Origin: Unio delphinus
Lineage: Eukaryota > Mollusca > Bivalvia > Unionida > Unionidae
DNA: 64,000 bases
Assembly (NCBI GenBank): GCA_029339505.1
Contig: JAQISU010001239.1
Span: 4,832,501-4,896,500 of the forward strand
Direction: 5' to 3'
Positions 61,996 through 64,000 of this stretch are shown here, in pieces. Below the pieces are notes generated by a model. It made no database searches, was not told the origin of the DNA, and worked only from the letters and a program-made list of their open reading frames with translations. Position 1 is the first letter of the stretch; each line of letters opens with the position of its first letter. The position numbers were made by a program, and so were the translations under genes.

Positions 61996-62941
61996 GACCA
62001 CACACACACACACGCACACTTATCCTACAAGTATACCTCTTTAAAGATTAAAGGCATACAATCTAAGTAAAAACGAATGAAATTATATATTTCTTTTTTC
62101 AGTTTGTGATTACTTATTTAGTTGAAAAACTACGATTCAGGATGTTACTGAGGCCAAAATCAAGCTAGTATCGGAAATTTTGTGATAAAATACGCGATTT
62201 TTCATTATTGTCTTGCAGACAAAAATTCGCTATATGCCACGCCTATATTCATGTAACCTCTAAGTTGATCTCTCCCGAAGATTAAGAATTTTAGCCATGC
62301 GCAAACACGTGTTTACAAAATAATGGCGTGTCCGCAACTAGATCGAAAACCAAAACTTGGATTCTGAAAGGAGGGGGAAATAAGTTTTATGGGCAAAATA
62401 TGGCAGTAAATGCATATGTATTGGTGACCAGCACGAACGATGGAATAAAAAGAAGTCCACTTTAAGCCTGAAAACTAATCCAGAGGTCGACATATTCTTG
62501 TTGTACACTGGTGAGTCTCAATTTTGCAATGAACAGCCAAATAGTTATACCGCTATTTTATTTCTGTATTGTTAACTCTTTATCAAAACTTTTAAAATTG
62601 CATATTTTATATCAACTGGCATTATTCCATTTAGCTTGAAATAAAATGTCACAGCCCTGCAACAATATCGCTGAAACCCGCATGTACGTCACTGCTGCTA
62701 TTTTAGAGGTTACCTCAGTGGATTTAATAATCATCTTCATTTTCGCACGTAACCATAAGACTTTATTTAGAGGCAAGCAGTCACTTCTGTTTTTTATGTT
62801 AAATTATATATAATGTAAATGGTGATGGCTATAAATGAAAGCAATACAATACAGCTAAGTATATTTTATGCATACTATTCTTTGTAAAGTATATAAAATT
62901 ATTGTGTCTAATGAAATATTTATGTTCCCTTGCTATATTAG
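61996..62941. other. Host DNA, intron or intergenic
   Basis: No supported frame; ends in CTTGCTATATTAG, a plausible 3' splice site. Confidence 0.4.
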
Positions 62942-63097
62942 TTATGAATTGAATGGCAGTGCAAGGAAAACATCAGAAACAGAGAAGAATGTCACAGAAG
63001 ACATGGCCACAACTTCAACACTTGTGCCAACAGTTCATATGATACAAATTCCTGCTCTGTCTGATATAACCACATCAGAATCAGATATGGCATCTGT
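62942..63097 (+). CDS. Host exon (unknown gene)
   Basis: Open in one frame between TATATTAG (acceptor) and GTAAGT (donor at 63098-63103). Encodes a Ser/Thr/Glu-rich segment (ARKTSETEKNVTEDMATTST ... ITTSESDMAS). Ends with two bases of a codon, completed in phase by the exon at 63548. No domain recognised. Confidence 0.5.
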
Positions 63098-63547
63098 GTA
63101 AGTATTTCTACCTTTTATTAAATTTTATGTATATTTACTTGTTTACAAATATTTTGGTACATGCACATATAAGGAATTACCTGGAAATGTATCATTCTAT
63201 ATTAGTTTAATATCTTGCAGTTGGTAAAGATTGTACATTTTGTTAAAATATGGTTTGTTTTATTTAGAATAATATTTTTGCTGTAAATTGTTTGTTGGCA
63301 TGTCTTTTTTTGTTATTGATATGTTCCTCATCATGCTGTTTGTATTTTAGTTAAAGGGTCTCAAGGAAGTATAGTCTTTGACTAAATTAGTGACCCCTTT
63401 AAATAAGTTATTATTATTAATATTTCTTGAAGCATTATCATTCCCATCATAATAACCAAGATAAACGATGATGCTTTCTTTTGATACAAAACTAAAGATT
63501 CCCAAGTTCAACATTAGTATTTACACATTTCAAAATTTTATTTTAAG

Positions 63548-63644
63548 GGATTCAGTCTTGTCTGAAGTTGAAAAACTTAAGGAGAAGGAAAGTGTTATGA
63601 TGGAAAAGTCTAAATGTTTTATCAACCCATTTGCGAATGCATAA
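63548..63644 (+). CDS. Host terminal exon (unknown gene)
   Basis: After ATTTTATTTTAAG the frame DSVLSEVEKLKEKESVMMEK runs to a TAA at 63642-63644. It joins in phase with 62942-63097 (2 + 1 bases). A short coiled-coil-like C-terminus; function unknown. Confidence 0.48.
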
Positions 63645-64000
63645 TATTAAAAAAAATAGTGATACATATATAAGAGGGGAATATTTGTGCTATGTATACT
63701 AAAAACAACCAATATGATACATGCATGATATATGTAACTAAACTAAAAGTAACGTATAGTATTGTATTGGTATTTGTGGATGGTATTTGTGTATGAACCA
63801 GAAAGTTGCTCCCACAAAAGCTTTCTTTTCTGTGTATTACAGTTTATCTTAAACATAGTATCGATGCATAATTGAAATAATGAAGATATACTGGTTATCA
63901 CAGAAAGAAAATGAATACATTGTATTATAAATACAAACCACACTAAGGCCATAGGTACAGTTTTTCCGTTTAGTACACATGGAGAGGGCAAGAAGGGTTT
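63645..64000. other. Host DNA, probable 3' untranslated or intergenic
   Basis: AT-rich, no frame or repeat supported. Confidence 0.4.

Overview
This is animal genomic DNA, AT-rich, carrying tRNA-headed SINEs, a CR1/jockey-like LINE, a hAT transposon, long (TA)n, (GA)n and (CA)n tracts, and exon-like host sequence. The host is probably a marine invertebrate, with a lophotrochozoan such as a mollusc as the best guess; the species cannot be fixed from sequence alone. The window is dominated by four related integrated DNA viruses of the Polinton/adintovirus type (self-synthesising viruses with a B-family DNA polymerase, retrovirus-like integrase, A32-like packaging ATPase, adenovirus-like protease and double-jelly-roll capsid).

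Layout. Provirus A (1-9232, cut by the window start) holds the structural half: zinc-ribbon protein, NUMOD/HNH nuclease, coiled-coil protein, pVI-like protein, major capsid, pX-like protein, protease, fibre-like, membrane and penton-like proteins, then a terminal inverted repeat. 9233-17385 is host DNA with SINEs, simple repeats and a ~170-bp dispersed repeat. A CARD exon (17386-17702) directly abuts provirus D (about 17715-21290, minus strand), a decayed remnant. 21291-27777 is mostly unrecognised host DNA. 27778-33375 is a minus-strand LINE interrupted by a hAT element (28581-31193). From 35792 to 61010 there is an outer provirus whose polymerase gene is split by a complete inner provirus (38730-55400). 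61011-64000 is host DNA with a minisatellite, a SINE and two exons that splice in phase.

Inner provirus gene plan, left to right: TIR; packaging ATPase (-); DUF5679-like/phospholipase A2 (+); integrase (+); PolB fused to an SF1 helicase, with an HNH domain in the -1 frame (-); divergent promoter; zinc-ribbon (+); NUMOD/HNH (+); a 1.1-kb insertion; small unknown genes; coiled-coil; pVI-like; capsid; pX-like; protease; fibre-like; membrane; penton-like (+); TIR. Replication and integration genes occupy the left half and run in both directions. Virion genes form one rightward block with short spacers that share an ATTGAAAA box and a palindrome just before the start codon.

All copies are damaged by stops and frameshifts, at different places, so they are independent fossils of one virus lineage. 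The most interesting points are the provirus-in-provirus nesting, the PolB-helicase-HNH arrangement with a conserved -1 frame offset, variable repeat number in the fibre-like protein, a pair of base-pair-compensated hairpins, and terminal repeats bracketed at both ends by the same inverted motif. Family assignments rest on motifs read by eye; no database search was run.
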